DNA of 64,000 bases from Bacillus sp. SORGH_AS_0510 (GTDB taxonomy: Bacteria; Bacillota; Bacilli; Bacillales; Cytobacillaceae): positions 2,670,001 through 2,734,000 of the forward strand of contig NZ_JAUTAU010000001.1 in the NCBI RefSeq assembly GCF_030818775.1, read 5' to 3'. Within the stretch, counting starts at the first letter, position 1. Each line of letters starts with the position of its first letter. Under the pieces are notes generated by a model. That model did not search any database. It saw only the letters and a list, made by a program, of their open reading frames with translations, and was not told the origin of the DNA. The translations under genes were made by a program, and so were the position numbers. Below, piece after piece: positions 17,740 to 26,304 of the stretch.

Positions 17740-17835
17740 TTTTCGTTATTCGAATCATGCTCTGAAAAATAAGATTATAACTTCATCGGCCCAAATTCAT
17801 TCCTTTACATTTTGATACATATATTGTATTTAATA

Positions 17836-18795
17836 TTACTTAAAGTTGTCAATCAATTCCTTAAAATTGACATTAGAATATGGGATTTGATCCTCTATTC
17901 TATACTTCAAATCTTCGAGCGTATAGACTTGCCAATCCACCAGGCTGTCTAAATCCCACTTCTCTAAAAATAACATATATAAAAATATCTCTCTTATTTT
18001 CAAGAAAGTAGGAATTTGTTCCAGCATTTCTATGTCTATCGTATGTTCCTCATAATACCCTTTCAAAAAATGATGCCAAAAATTCTTACTAAAATCCGTT
18101 TGTTCTGGTGTAAAGGATGACGCCTGCCAGTAAGCATGATAAAAGGAAACAGCCAAATCATAGGCATACCAATGATAGGCACAGTCATCGAAATCAAAAA
18201 TAGTGATTCTTCTGTCCTTTACGAAAAAATTACCTTGATGAAAATCATTATGGATAAGCCCAAACAAATGGGAATCTTGCTGGAAGTCTCTTAATTTATC
18301 CAAAAGTTCAGTGTATCGCTCTTTAATGAGATTGGATTCAATTTTTGGAAGAAGATCAAGAAGATCGGGCTCCTCTTTTGTCCACTTAGGCCTATCAAGC
18401 TGTATTCGCTGTGAAGCCTTATGCATCCTGCCGATTTGTTTTCCCCAATTATAAAATACATCACTATTCCATACATTTGCATCCGTAACATCCACAGGCA
18501 CACCTTGGGCTTTTTCAAAGGCAACCACAAAAAAATGGTCCACTGATTCAATCAAAAGGTTATATTTAGAAGGAACTGGACGTGAGACGGATACTTCTTC
18601 TTTTTCTAGAGCTGCAATAAACTTTAATTCATTTTCTAGTGCAGAGAGACTCTTCCTATTTCGATTGGAAACTCTTAATATATATTCTTTTCCATCTTTG
18701 TAATAGGTATATACAGAATTTTGGAATCCGCTAGTGATGGGGATAAGCTCTTCAGGTGCAAGGTCATACCTTGCAGCAATTTGATGTATACTCAT
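17836..18795 (-). CDS. APH-family phosphotransferase
   Basis: The 319-residue protein has the aminoglycoside-phosphotransferase/choline-kinase fold: ATP lysine in KEYILRVSN, catalytic loop GLIHNDFHQGNFF and metal Asp in ITIFDFDDCAYHW. Members phosphorylate small hydroxyl compounds; the CotS/YtaA and SrkA-like groups have diverse or unknown substrates. AGGAAG precedes the ATG at 18795. It follows citB in the same direction but beyond the citB terminator. A link to the 5-deoxyribose genes 3 kb away is possible but unproven. Confidence 0.8.
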   Translation of the reverse strand: MSIHQIAARYDLAPEELIPITSGFQNSVYTYYKDGKEYILRVSNRNRKSLSALENELKFIAALEKEEVSVSRPVPSKYNLLIESVDHFFVVAFEKAQGVPVDVTDANVWNSDVFYNWGKQIGRMHKASQRIQLDRPKWTKEEPDLLDLLPKIESNLIKERYTELLDKLRDFQQDSHLFGLIHNDFHQGNFFVKDRRITIFDFDDCAYHWYAYDLAVSFYHAYWQASSFTPEQTDFSKNFWHHFLKGYYEEHTIDIEMLEQIPTFLKIREIFLYMLFLEKWDLDSLVDWQVYTLEDLKYRIEDQIPYSNVNFKELIDNFK

Positions 18796-18812
18796 TAATC
18801 TTCCTTTCGTTA

Positions 18813-18845
18813 AAAAACACCATGCAAATCTGCATGGTGTTTTTC
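18813..18845 (-). terminator. Terminator of citB
   Basis: The perfect stem AACACCATGCA/TGCATGGTGTT (loop AATC region) lies 13 nt past the citB stop. The reverse strand continues with TTTTTTAACG. Confidence 0.88.
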
Positions 18846-18857
18846 TTGAGAACTAAT

Positions 18858-21563
18858 TTAAGCTTGTAATTTCTCACGTAGAACCATTTGTAGAATACCA
18901 CCGTGACGATAGTAGTCAATTTCAACTTCAGAATCGAAACGAACAAGAACTTCAAACTCTTTCTTGTTGCCAGCTTCGTCTGTAGCTGTAACTTTTACAA
19001 GATCACGTGGTCTTACATTTTCGTCTACTTGTACTTCGAATGTTTCTTTACCAGTTAATCCAAGTGTTTCAGCGCTATCGCCATCTTTGAATTGAAGTGG
19101 AAGCACACCCATTAATACAAGGTTAGAACGGTGGATACGCTCAAAGCTTTCTGCAAGAACAGTTTTAATACCTAAAAGGTTTGTTCCTTTAGCAGCCCAG
19201 TCACGAGATGAGCCCATTCCGTAATCTTTACCAGCAAGAACCATTAGGCCGGTACCGTTTTCTTTGTACTTCATGCATGCATCGTAGATAGAAGTAACTT
19301 CGCCTGTTGGCCAGTAAGTAGTGAATCCGCCTTCTGTACCAGGTGCGATTTGGTTACGAATACGAATGTTTGCAAACGTTCCGCGCATCATAACTTCGTG
19401 GTTACCACGGCGAGAACCGTAAGAGTTAAAGTCACGAGGCTGTACGCCTTTTTCTAATAAATATTTACCAGCTGGAGTATTTTTACCAATAGCTCCTGCT
19501 GGTGAAATGTGGTCAGTTGTTACAGAGTCGCCAAACTTACCAACTACACGAAGTCCTGCTAAAGGTTCAACTGTACCAGGTTCTGGTGATAGACCTTCAA
19601 AGAACGGCGGGTTAGCAATATAAGTAGAATCTTCATCCCAAGTATATAATGGCTCATTGCTCGTTTTGATTTCGTTCCAACGCTCGTTATCACCGAATAC
19701 ATTCTCGTATTCTCTACGGAATAATTCAGGAGTTACCGTACGTTTTACTACATCATTTACTTCTGCAGTGGATGGCCAGATATCTTTGAAGAATACATCA
19801 TTGCCGTCTTTATCTTTACCAATTGCTTCATTAGCGAAGTCAATGTTTACTGTTCCAGCAAGGGCATAGGCTACCACTAGTGGTGGTGATGCAAGATAGT
19901 TAGCTTTTACAAGCGGGTGAATACGTCCTTCAAAGTTACGGTTACCTGAAAGAACAGAAGTAACTAAAAGATCGTTTTCAGCGATTGTTTTTTCGATTTC
20001 TTCTTTTAATGGACCGGAGTTACCGATACATGTTGTACAGCCGTAACCAACAAGGTTGAAGCCGATTTGTTCTAAATATGGAAGTAATCCAGAATCACGA
20101 AGGTATCCAGTTACAACCTTTGAACCAGGTGCTAAAGAAGTTTTTACAAACTTAGGAACTTCCATTCCAAGTTCAACGGCCTTCTTCGCAACAAGACCTG
20201 CCCCAACAAGAACGTAAGGGTTTGAAGTATTTGTACAGCTAGTGATAGATGCGATCGCAACAGCACCTGTTTTGATGGCAGCTTCCTCACCGTTATTGAA
20301 TTTAATTGTTGCTTCTTTAGCAAGTTCGTCAGCTTGTAAGCCGAAGCCCTGGTTTCCTTGTGGTGCAGAAACCGCTTTAGTGAACTCTTCTTTCATTTTT
20401 GAAAGTGGAATTAGATCTTGTGGACGCTTAGGTCCAGAAAGATTTGCTTCGATCACAGAAAGATCAATTTCTACTACATTTGTATAAACTGGCTCTTCTG
20501 AAGGATTGAAGAATAAGCCGTTTTCTTTGCAATATTGTTCAACAACTTGAATTTGCTCTTCGTCACGGCCAGTTAAGCGCATGTATTCTAAAGATTCACC
20601 ATCAATAGCGAAGAATCCACAAGTTGCACCATATTCAGGTGCCATGTTAGCAATCGTAGCACGGTCAGCAAGTGGTAATACAGATACCCCAGGTCCGAAG
20701 AACTCTACGAATTTACCAACTACACCTTGGCTACGAAGTACTTGGGTTACTTTTAATGCTAAGTCAGTTGCAGTAGCTCCGTTTGGAAGCTCTCCAGTTA
20801 ACTTAACCCCGACTACTTCAGGAACTGGGAAGTATGAAGGCTGTCCAAGCATTCCGGCTTCTGCTTCAATACCACCTACGCCCCATCCAAGTACACCAAG
20901 ACCGTTAATCATAGTAGTATGTGAGTCAGTTCCAACTAATGTGTCAGGATATGCTTCTAGTTCGCCGTCAGTTTCAGAAACGTGAACAACGTCAGCTAAG
21001 TATTCAAGGTTTACTTGGTGTACGATACCAGTTGCTGGTGGAACCGCACGGTAGTTGTTGAATGATTTTTGAGCCCAGCTTAAGAACTGGTAGCGCTCTG
21101 CGTTACGCTCAAATTCTAGATCCATATTTACCTTTAATGAATCAGCAGAACCATAAGCATCAACTTGTACAGAGTGGTCAATAACAAGATCAACCGTTTT
21201 TTCAGGATTGATTTTGTCTGGATCTCCACCAAGGTCAGCCATTGCTTTTCTTAAAGAAGCAAGGTCAACTACTGCTGGTACACCTGTAAAGTCTTGTAGG
21301 ATTACACGTGAAGGCTTAAATGGTACATCTACCTCTTTAAGTTCAGCTGTTCCCCATTTTGCTAAGTTTTCAACATGCTCTTTTGTGATTACACGGCCAT
21401 CATATTGGCGTAAAACAGATTCAAGTAATACTTTTACAGAATAAGGCAATTTGGATACATTACCAATGCCTGCTTCTTCCAATGCTGCTAAACGGTAATA
21501 GTGGTAGCGTTTGCCGTTTACTTCAAAGGAAGAACGCGCGTTAAATACATCATTTTTTACCAA
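18858..21563 (-). CDS. citB: Aconitate hydratase
   Basis: The 901-residue protein is a full-length aconitase A/IRP-type enzyme, converting citrate to isocitrate in the TCA cycle. The [4Fe-4S] ligands appear as [11 protein letters not shown] and [12 protein letters not shown]. The swivelling domain has [14 protein letters not shown] and [15 protein letters not shown]. The TTG start at 21563 is preceded by GAGGGGG. In B. subtilis the same protein is an RNA-binding regulator under iron starvation. A cre-like site and an ATAAC/GTTAT dyad lie upstream. The order citB-sspO-sspP is conserved in bacilli. Confidence 0.97.
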   Translation of the reverse strand: MVKNDVFNARSSFEVNGKRYHYYRLAALEEAGIGNVSKLPYSVKVLLESVLRQYDGRVITKEHVENLAKWGTAELKEVDVPFKPSRVILQDFTGVPAVVDLASLRKAMADLGGDPDKINPEKTVDLVIDHSVQVDAYGSADSLKVNMDLEFERNAERYQFLSWAQKSFNNYRAVPPATGIVHQVNLEYLADVVHVSETDGELEAYPDTLVGTDSHTTMINGLGVLGWGVGGIEAEAGMLGQPSYFPVPEVVGVKLTGELPNGATATDLALKVTQVLRSQGVVGKFVEFFGPGVSVLPLADRATIANMAPEYGATCGFFAIDGESLEYMRLTGRDEEQIQVVEQYCKENGLFFNPSEEPVYTNVVEIDLSVIEANLSGPKRPQDLIPLSKMKEEFTKAVSAPQGNQGFGLQADELAKEATIKFNNGEEAAIKTGAVAIASITSCTNTSNPYVLVGAGLVAKKAVELGMEVPKFVKTSLAPGSKVVTGYLRDSGLLPYLEQIGFNLVGYGCTTCIGNSGPLKEEIEKTIAENDLLVTSVLSGNRNFEGRIHPLVKANYLASPPLVVAYALAGTVNIDFANEAIGKDKDGNDVFFKDIWPSTAEVNDVVKRTVTPELFRREYENVFGDNERWNEIKTSNEPLYTWDEDSTYIANPPFFEGLSPEPGTVEPLAGLRVVGKFGDSVTTDHISPAGAIGKNTPAGKYLLEKGVQPRDFNSYGSRRGNHEVMMRGTFANIRIRNQIAPGTEGGFTTYWPTGEVTSIYDACMKYKENGTGLMVLAGKDYGMGSSRDWAAKGTNLLGIKTVLAESFERIHRSNLVLMGVLPLQFKDGDSAETLGLTGKETFEVQVDENVRPRDLVKVTATDEAGNKKEFEVLVRFDSEVEIDYYRHGGILQMVLREKLQA

Positions 21564-21688
21564 GTGTAAAAACCCCCTCGTTCGTCATAATAATACAATT
21601 TTAACGAAAAGTCGAAAAGTTTGAATTTTCCCATCCATCTTCACTTTTCTCACAATTCTAATCTTAATACAACCTTTTACATAAGTAA

Positions 21689-21704
21689 ATAACAAGAAAG
21701 TTAT
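21689..21704. promoter_or_regulatory. Inverted repeat ATAAC-N6-GTTAT upstream of citB
   Basis: This 5-bp dyad lies about 125 nt upstream of the citB start. It resembles the ATAA-N7-TTAT boxes bound by CcpC at B. subtilis citB, with a spacing difference. Function is inferred from position only. Confidence 0.35.
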
Positions 21705-21779
21705 TGTGATTGATAAGTTTTTCTTATATTTTTTTATGTATTTTGTTCGGAATATTTCGAAAATGTTATTAAGCACACG

Positions 21780-21793
21780 CGAAAACGGTTACA
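21780..21793. promoter_or_regulatory. cre-like site (CcpA)
   Basis: CGAAAACGGTTACA fits the consensus TGWNANCGNTNWCA at every position except the first base. It lies in the citB-sspO divergent interval, about 217 nt from citB. Carbon catabolite control of citB is known in B. subtilis. Confidence 0.5.
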
Positions 21794-21896
21794 GGAAAAA
21801 TAAAAACTTCTCGCTAATATTATCGCAAAAAACCAATTACTTGTCATTTTTGAAGGTTTAAAGGAAATAGTAAAAATATCAGGAGGTGAATGTTAG

Positions 21897-22049
21897 ATGG
21901 CAAAGCGCAAATCAAACCATGTAATTCCTGGCGCAAACGCTGCTAAGGGACAAGGGAATGGTGCCGGATTTAATGAGGAATTGGCTAGTGAACAAGGGTT
22001 AAGTGTGAAGGAAAAGATGAACAATAAAAAACGTAAGAAAAACCAATAA
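21897..22049 (+). CDS. sspO: Small acid-soluble spore protein SspO
   Basis: The 50-residue protein [20 protein letters not shown]... [27 protein letters not shown] is SspO (CotK). AGGAGGTGA lies 7 nt before ATG 21897. It is a minor forespore SASP. It is divergent from citB, as in B. subtilis, and too short for most length filters. Confidence 0.93.
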   Translation: MAKRKSNHVIPGANAAKGQGNGAGFNEELASEQGLSVKEKMNNKKRKKNQ

Positions 22050-22052
22050 AAA

Positions 22053-22096
22053 AAGAGGCATTCCCACTTACAAAAGTGGGAATGCCTCTTTTTTGG
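22053..22096. terminator. Bidirectional terminator after sspO
   Basis: A 17-bp perfect stem starting AAGAGGCATTCCCACTT, with loop ACAA, is followed by TTTTTT on plus. It separates sspO from a convergent small gene. Confidence 0.9.
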
Positions 22097-22106
22097 TTGT
22101 ATTTCG

Positions 22107-22376
22107 CTATTCAGTCTGATTTACTTCTGCAACAATGCTTTGTAAATCTTGCTGGAATCTTTCTAATTGAGCACGTTGGTGTTCTGAGGCTACCTCAAGA
22201 GCGTTCTCAATTTGCTGGTAGGCTTCGTTGACTTCGTTTTTTAGGTGTTTTAATTGATGGCCATAATTGGCACTATCATTGACGATTTGATTAAAAAATC
22301 CTTGTACTTCTTCATATCCTTGCTGTGCTGCTTGAAATGCCTGTTGTTTGTCCTTGTTGTAAGGATATTTTTCCAT
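22107..22376 (-). CDS. Small coiled-coil protein of unknown function
   Basis: The 89-residue protein MEKYPYNKDKQQAFQAAQQGYEEVQGFFNQIV... is Gln/Glu-rich and almost wholly helical, with the pattern EVNEAYQQIENALEVASEHQRAQLERF. It loosely resembles small YtzC-like bacillus proteins. ATG 22376 is preferred; the in-frame GTG at 22388 abuts the AAGGAG site and is too close. It lies between sspO and sspP on the opposite strand, interrupting the usual sspOP pair. Function unknown. Confidence 0.7.
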   Translation of the reverse strand: MEKYPYNKDKQQAFQAAQQGYEEVQGFFNQIVNDSANYGHQLKHLKNEVNEAYQQIENALEVASEHQRAQLERFQQDLQSIVAEVNQTE

Positions 22377-22489
22377 TGTTTTTTTCACACTCCTTCATTT
22401 TGTTTACCGTTAAATTGCACAGAACAACAAAATTTATTCAGCATAAAAAGACTTAATCACTGCATCCTAACAATTAGGAGGGATGATAA

Positions 22490-22627
22490 ATGAACAAAAA
22501 CGATGGCAAAGATATGAGAAAAAATGCTCCAAAACAATCGGGACAGCCTGAACCATTGAGCGGTTCTCATAAAGTAAAGAACCGTAATCATACCCGAGCA
22601 AAGCATAATTCACATCATGATATGTAA
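22490..22627 (+). CDS. sspP: Small acid-soluble spore protein SspP
   Basis: The 45-residue protein [45 protein letters not shown] matches SspP (CotL), with the conserved [16 protein letters not shown] core. A TTAGGAGGGATGATAA site lies just before ATG 22490. It is a forespore protein normally co-located with sspO. Confidence 0.92.
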   Translation: MNKNDGKDMRKNAPKQSGQPEPLSGSHKVKNRNHTRAKHNSHHDM

Positions 22628-22639
22628 CTCAATACAATA

Positions 22640-22660
22640 GACCCCTCTTTATGAGGGGTC
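22640..22660. terminator. Hairpin at the sspP/selA convergent ends
   Basis: GACCCCTC/GAGGGGTC forms an 8-bp stem that includes the selA stop codon in its loop. U-tracts on both sides are weak, so termination is only likely. Confidence 0.5.
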
Positions 22661-24064
22661 CATATTTACTAAAGCATTTATTAAATTGATTTCTTCTTCG
22701 TTTGAAACGGTTCTAAGGTCGATGATAAACTCATCTTTATGAATCCGTCCAACAATGGCTGGCTTCGTTTCCGTTCTTAATTTTTTTGCTAGCTGTTCGG
22801 CAGTATATGAATTATGCTGTAGCGCAATTACCATGGTAGGTAACTCAACATCAGGCATGGTCCCCCCGCCTACTTGACTTGTGTCTTTATAAATTTTTGT
22901 CTGATAGCTATTTGTCCCTTGTAACAATCTTGTAACAAAAGAATGGCATCTTTCGTCTAATTCATTAATAGATACTAATAAATCACGAATGACAGGTATA
23001 TTTTTTACAGCATTTTCACCACGGGCGTAATCAATAAGTGTTCCTTCAAGCGCGGCTAATGTCATCTTATCCACACGAACAACCCGAGCAAGCTGGTGCT
23101 TCTTTAATCTATCGATGATTTTTTTTCTGCCAGCAATAATACCTGCTTGTGGGCCGCCAAGAAGCTTATCGCCGCTAAAGGTAACGAGATCTGCCCCCAT
23201 TTCAATGACCTCTTTTACGACTGGTTCATCTCCAATTCCATGCTTTCTAAAGTCATACAAAGCTCCACTTCCTAAGTCTTCATAAAATAAGACATTTTCT
23301 TGTTTTTGAGTTAATTCAATAAGTGCATTTGATTCCACCGTTTTTGTAAATCCAATGACCTTAAAATTACTGGTGTGGACTTTCATAATAATGGCAGTAT
23401 CAGGTGTAATTGCATCCGCGTAATCAAAAAGGTGAGTTTTATTGGTCGTTCCCACCTCTCTTAGAACGGCACCACTTTCCTCCATTATGGAAGAAATCCT
23501 AAACGATCCGCCTATTTCTACAAGCTGGCCTCTAGAAACAATCACTTCTTTATTTTTTGCTAAAGCTCTTAATACAAGATAGACAGCGGCAGCGTTATTA
23601 TTAACAACCATGGCTGCCTCTGCACCAGTGATGTCCTTGATGAGCGCCTCGACGTGGCTATGGCGTGAGCCTCTTTCCCCTTCTTCTAACTTATACTCAA
23701 GATTGGAATAGTGGCGTGCGGTTTCAACGACATGATCCATGGCTGTTTCACTTAATCTCGCCCTGCCAAGATTGGTATGTAGGATGGTCCCAGTTGCATT
23801 GATTACTTGCTCTATTGTAAATGAATACTGCTGACCTACATTTTTCTCCAAAATTAAAAATAATTCTTCGATAAATATGTCTGTTCCAGGTAACCCCCCA
23901 GACCATTTCTCTTTTAAAATCGCAGACCTTATCTGGTCAAGTACTTCTTTTAATCGTTTGGTAAGCTGTGTAGAATCGATCTGGCTTTTATTAAGAAGCT
24001 CTAAAAATCTTTCATGAGTTTGAAGTTCATGTACTGCTGGAAGAGAGCGTAGTAAATGTTTCAA
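22649..24064 (-). CDS. selA: L-seryl-tRNA(Sec) selenium transferase SelA
   Basis: The 471-residue PLP enzyme converts seryl-tRNA(Sec) to selenocysteyl-tRNA(Sec) using selenophosphate. Family blocks are visible: INATGTILHTNLGRARLS, VVNNNAAAVYLVLRAL, SRGQLVEIGGSFRI, and the PLP-lysine strand TFSGDKLLGGPQAGII. TTG 24064 lies 8 nt after GAAGGAG. An in-frame ATG at 24085 precedes that site and is rejected. selD and a SelW-like UGA gene lie within 1-2.5 kb. No selB or tRNA-Sec gene is visible in the window, so they must be elsewhere. Confidence 0.95.
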   Translation of the reverse strand: MKHLLRSLPAVHELQTHERFLELLNKSQIDSTQLTKRLKEVLDQIRSAILKEKWSGGLPGTDIFIEELFLILEKNVGQQYSFTIEQVINATGTILHTNLGRARLSETAMDHVVETARHYSNLEYKLEEGERGSRHSHVEALIKDITGAEAAMVVNNNAAAVYLVLRALAKNKEVIVSRGQLVEIGGSFRISSIMEESGAVLREVGTTNKTHLFDYADAITPDTAIIMKVHTSNFKVIGFTKTVESNALIELTQKQENVLFYEDLGSGALYDFRKHGIGDEPVVKEVIEMGADLVTFSGDKLLGGPQAGIIAGRKKIIDRLKKHQLARVVRVDKMTLAALEGTLIDYARGENAVKNIPVIRDLLVSINELDERCHSFVTRLLQGTNSYQTKIYKDTSQVGGGTMPDVELPTMVIALQHNSYTAEQLAKKLRTETKPAIVGRIHKDEFIIDLRTVSNEEEINLINALVNMDPS

Positions 24065-24167
24065 CGAAAAAACTCCTTCATTCATCCATCTTTTGTCCCA
24101 TTATATCATAGGGGTTTCACATTTTAAGGTCCATTGAATAAAATGAAACGAGCAAGGGGGTTTAAAT

Positions 24168-24566
24168 ATGACAAAAAAAAAACATTCTCAAAATCAATCC
24201 TTTGATTATGAATTAGTTGAGAAATGGTTGGAGAACTACTTCCTCGATCCTTTGACTTCTTTTGAAGATCAAAGTCAATTTCGTATTGACCTTTATGAAA
24301 CTGAAACGGAATGGATCGTTGAGGCTTTGTTAAATGAGTATGATTCTTCGGAAATTAAAGTTTATATAGAGGAATGTAAGTTAAGTATTACTGCATCGAA
24401 GTACCCCCCTTCAAAGAGCCAATCCAAAAAGGTGCGGATGATTAACTTTCCATTCTTAGTGATAAAACAAGAGGTTTTGGCTTCTTTTACAAATGGGATT
24501 TTGGAGATCTTTATATCAAAGACAAAGAATGGCTTAGGAAAAAATAGATATATTACCTTGCCTTAG
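24168..24566 (+). CDS. Hsp20/CotP-like alpha-crystallin-fold protein
   Basis: The 132-residue protein has an alpha-crystallin-like region (about 40-125): FRIDLYETETEWIVEALLNEY, IKVYIEECKLSITASK, then INFPFLVIKQEVLASFTNGILEIFISK. The last segment matches the Hsp20 A-x-x-x-n-G-x-L hallmark. Such proteins in bacilli include small heat-shock chaperones and the coat protein CotP. It lies between selA and the SelW-like gene and appears unrelated to selenium. Moderately confident in the fold, not the role. Confidence 0.7.
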   Translation: MTKKKHSQNQSFDYELVEKWLENYFLDPLTSFEDQSQFRIDLYETETEWIVEALLNEYDSSEIKVYIEECKLSITASKYPPSKSQSKKVRMINFPFLVIKQEVLASFTNGILEIFISKTKNGLGKNRYITLP

Positions 24567-24628
24567 ATTGTGAAAGAGGCAATATTTTTTGCAATTAAGT
24601 TAACATAATATTGTTACTGACAATAAAT

Positions 24629-24658
24629 GAGGCTGAATCATCTTTTTGATTCAGCCTC
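24629..24658 (-). terminator. Terminator of the SelW-like gene
   Basis: The perfect stem GAGGCTGAATCA/TGATTCAGCCTC lies 8 nt beyond the SelW-like stop; the reverse strand continues ATTTATTG. Confidence 0.8.
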
Positions 24659-24666
24659 TCTTCAAA

Positions 24667-24906
24667 TTATTTAGATTCTATCAATTGAATCATCTCTTCG
24701 GTATCTGGGAAAAGACCTGTTTCAAGCTTAGAGTAAATCTTCTCACCGTTAAGTGTCACTTCAAAAGCCCCACCAGAGACCGGAATTAATTCAAGCTTTT
24801 GGATATTTCGATTAAAATGCGTAAATAGCTCTTCCGCGAAACTCGCGGCTTTTGGTGCGTAGTTTCATTGCATGCAAAATTCAACGACTACATGGTAGTT
24901 CTTCAT
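24667..24906 (-). CDS. SelW-like Rdx-family selenoprotein (CxxU, in-frame UGA = Sec14)
   Basis: From ATG 24906 (GGAGG site 9 nt upstream) the frame encodes 79 residues when UGA at 24867-24865 is read as Sec. The N-terminus is MKNYHVVVEFCMQ-U-NYAPKAASFAEELF, giving the redox motif C-x-x-U of the SelW/SelT/SelH (Rdx) family. The C-terminal half GGAFEVTLNGEKIYSKLETGLFPDTEEM is the second Rdx signature (GxFEV...G...FP). A perfect 6-bp stem with a GTT loop follows the UGA at SECIS spacing. The protein is probably a small thiol/selenol redox enzyme. It lies 135 bp from divergent selD. Confidence 0.92.
24834..24848 (-). promoter_or_regulatory. Bacterial SECIS element (SelW-like gene)
   Basis: On the mRNA CCGCGA-GTT-TCGCGG is a perfect 6-bp stem. 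Its G-initiated loop lies about 23 nt after the UGA, which fits the SelB-binding SECIS rule of a loop 16-37 nt downstream with a G in its first two positions. Confidence 0.8.
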
Positions 24907-25041
24907 CTTTGTAAACCTCCATATTTCCTCTATCTATATAGTAGAAACATTTTAACTCATTCCCAATACCATCGCAAATCTTTTGACTCTTTTAAGTGCG
25001 GTTTTTCTACCAAAGAGTTATACTATGAAATGGAGGTGGAC

Positions 25042-26100
25042 ATGTTGAGTGAACAAGAAAAAATTCGCCTGACCTCTTTATCAACTAAAGCTGGTTGAGG
25101 CTGCAAAATTGGTCCTGAGGACTTGGCGCAAGTTTTGCGTCTATTACCAAAACAAGAACCTGTTCCTGAACTATTGGTGGGTCTTGATACATCTGATGAC
25201 GCCGGTGTTTATCAATTAACGGATTCCATCGCTCTTATACAGACCGTAGATTATTTTACCCCCATCGTGGATGACCCATATATGTTTGGTCAAATTACCG
25301 CTGCAAATGCATTAAGTGATGTTTATGCAATGGGTGGACAACCTAAAACAGTCTTAAATATTGTCGGTTACCCAATCAAAAAGCTTGGTGCAGAAATGCT
25401 TTCTGAGATTTTACGCGGGGCTGCTGATAAGGTAAAAGAAGCCGGCGCGATTACGGTTGGAGGCCATTCAATCGATGACCAAGAACCTAAATTCGGTCTA
25501 TCGGTTACTGGTATTGTACATCCAGATAAAGTGTGGAAAAATGTCGGAGCTAAACCTGGTGACGTTCTTGTTTTAACGAAACCTATTGGTGTGGGTATTT
25601 TGACTACTGGAATTAAAAGAAGTGTAGTTACACCTGAGCAAGAACAAATCGTCACAGAAACGATGGCGATGTTAAACAAGACAGCTTCTGAAGTATTAAC
25701 CAATTATCAGCCGCATTCCGTTACTGACGTTACTGGTTTCGGACTTTTAGGTCATGGCAGCGAGATGGCACGCGGAAGTGAAGTTAGTTTTGAAATCTCA
25801 TTTAATCAGGTTCCTACACTAGAAGGTACTTTGCAGTTAGCGAAGGACGGTGTAGTCCCTGGTGGTTCTAAGTCAAATCATAAATGGTTAATCAATGATG
25901 TTGTTTATGAGGATGGCATTCTCCCTGAGGAGCAACTTATCCTTTGTGATGCCATTACTTCTGGCGGGCTACTTATCTCGATGAGTGAAGAAGAAGCGCA
26001 AGAATATGTGGATCAATTGCATTCTAAAGGACTGGCTCATGCGTCTATCATTGGGAGAGTGACCGAGAAAAAAGATAAACTGATATATGTCACTAGATAA
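25042..26100 (+). CDS. selD: Selenide, water dikinase SelD (itself a selenoprotein, Sec19)
   Basis: The 352-residue enzyme makes selenophosphate from selenide and ATP. Reading UGA 25096-25098 as Sec gives STKAG-U-GCKIGPEDL, the active-site loop in which E. coli SelD has Cys17 and Lys20. Without read-through only a short peptide or an N-terminally truncated protein would be called. Other blocks are GLDTSDDAGVYQL, DYFTPIVDDPYMFGQI, TVGGHSIDDQEPKFGL and SVTDVTGFGLLGHGSEM. A GGAGGTGG site lies before ATG 25042. It supplies selenium donor to SelA and sits in the selA-SelW cluster. Confidence 0.95.
25112..25122 (+). promoter_or_regulatory. Candidate SECIS stem-loop (selD)
   Basis: GTCC-TGA-GGAC forms a 4-bp stem whose loop is about 18 nt after the UGA and has G at its second position. 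Spacing fits bacterial SECIS elements; the stem is short. Confidence 0.5.
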
Positions 26101-26132
26101 CAGCGGAGAATGTATGCTTCGCTGTTTTTTTA
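26100..26132 (+). terminator. Terminator of selD
   Basis: The stem ACAGCG/CGCTGT with partial inner pairing overlaps the selD stop and is followed by seven T. Confidence 0.75.
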
Positions 26133-26151
26133 TGTGTATAATTTCCTTATT

Positions 26152-26256
26152 ATGGAAAAATGTCCAATGCATATGAAAAATGAGCCAATCATTCGAAAAA
26201 ATGAGCCAATCCAACCTAAAAATAAGCCAATCCCACAAGAAAATGAGCCAATCCAC
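26152..26256. repeat. Five tandem degenerate 21-bp repeats
   Basis: The core GAGCCAAT recurs at 26182, 26203, 26224 (as AAGCCAAT) and 26245, exactly 21 bp apart. A fifth, more diverged copy (TGTCCAATG) lies one period earlier. On the reverse strand the period gives a repeated DWLIF, but that frame runs antisense into selD with no ribosome site and is not called as a gene. Confidence 0.8.
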
Positions 26257-26262
26257 TTCTTC

Positions 26263-26297
26263 ATAAAAAAATCCTGAGCCCTCTTAGACTCAGGATT
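26263..26297 (-). terminator. Terminator of tdh
   Basis: The stem ATCCTGAG/CTCAGGAT lies 8 nt beyond the tdh stop and is followed on the reverse strand by TTTTTTT. Confidence 0.85.
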
Positions 26298-26304
26298 CTA
26301 ACTA

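Noticed and set aside
25042..26100. selD as a pseudogene because of an in-frame UGA
   Set aside because: The UGA falls exactly at the catalytic Cys/Sec position, the rest is intact, and selA is adjacent.
25969..26256. Reverse-strand DWLIF-repeat protein of 95 residues
   Set aside because: It has no ribosome site, runs antisense into the end of selD, and its sequence is explained by the 21-bp DNA repeat.
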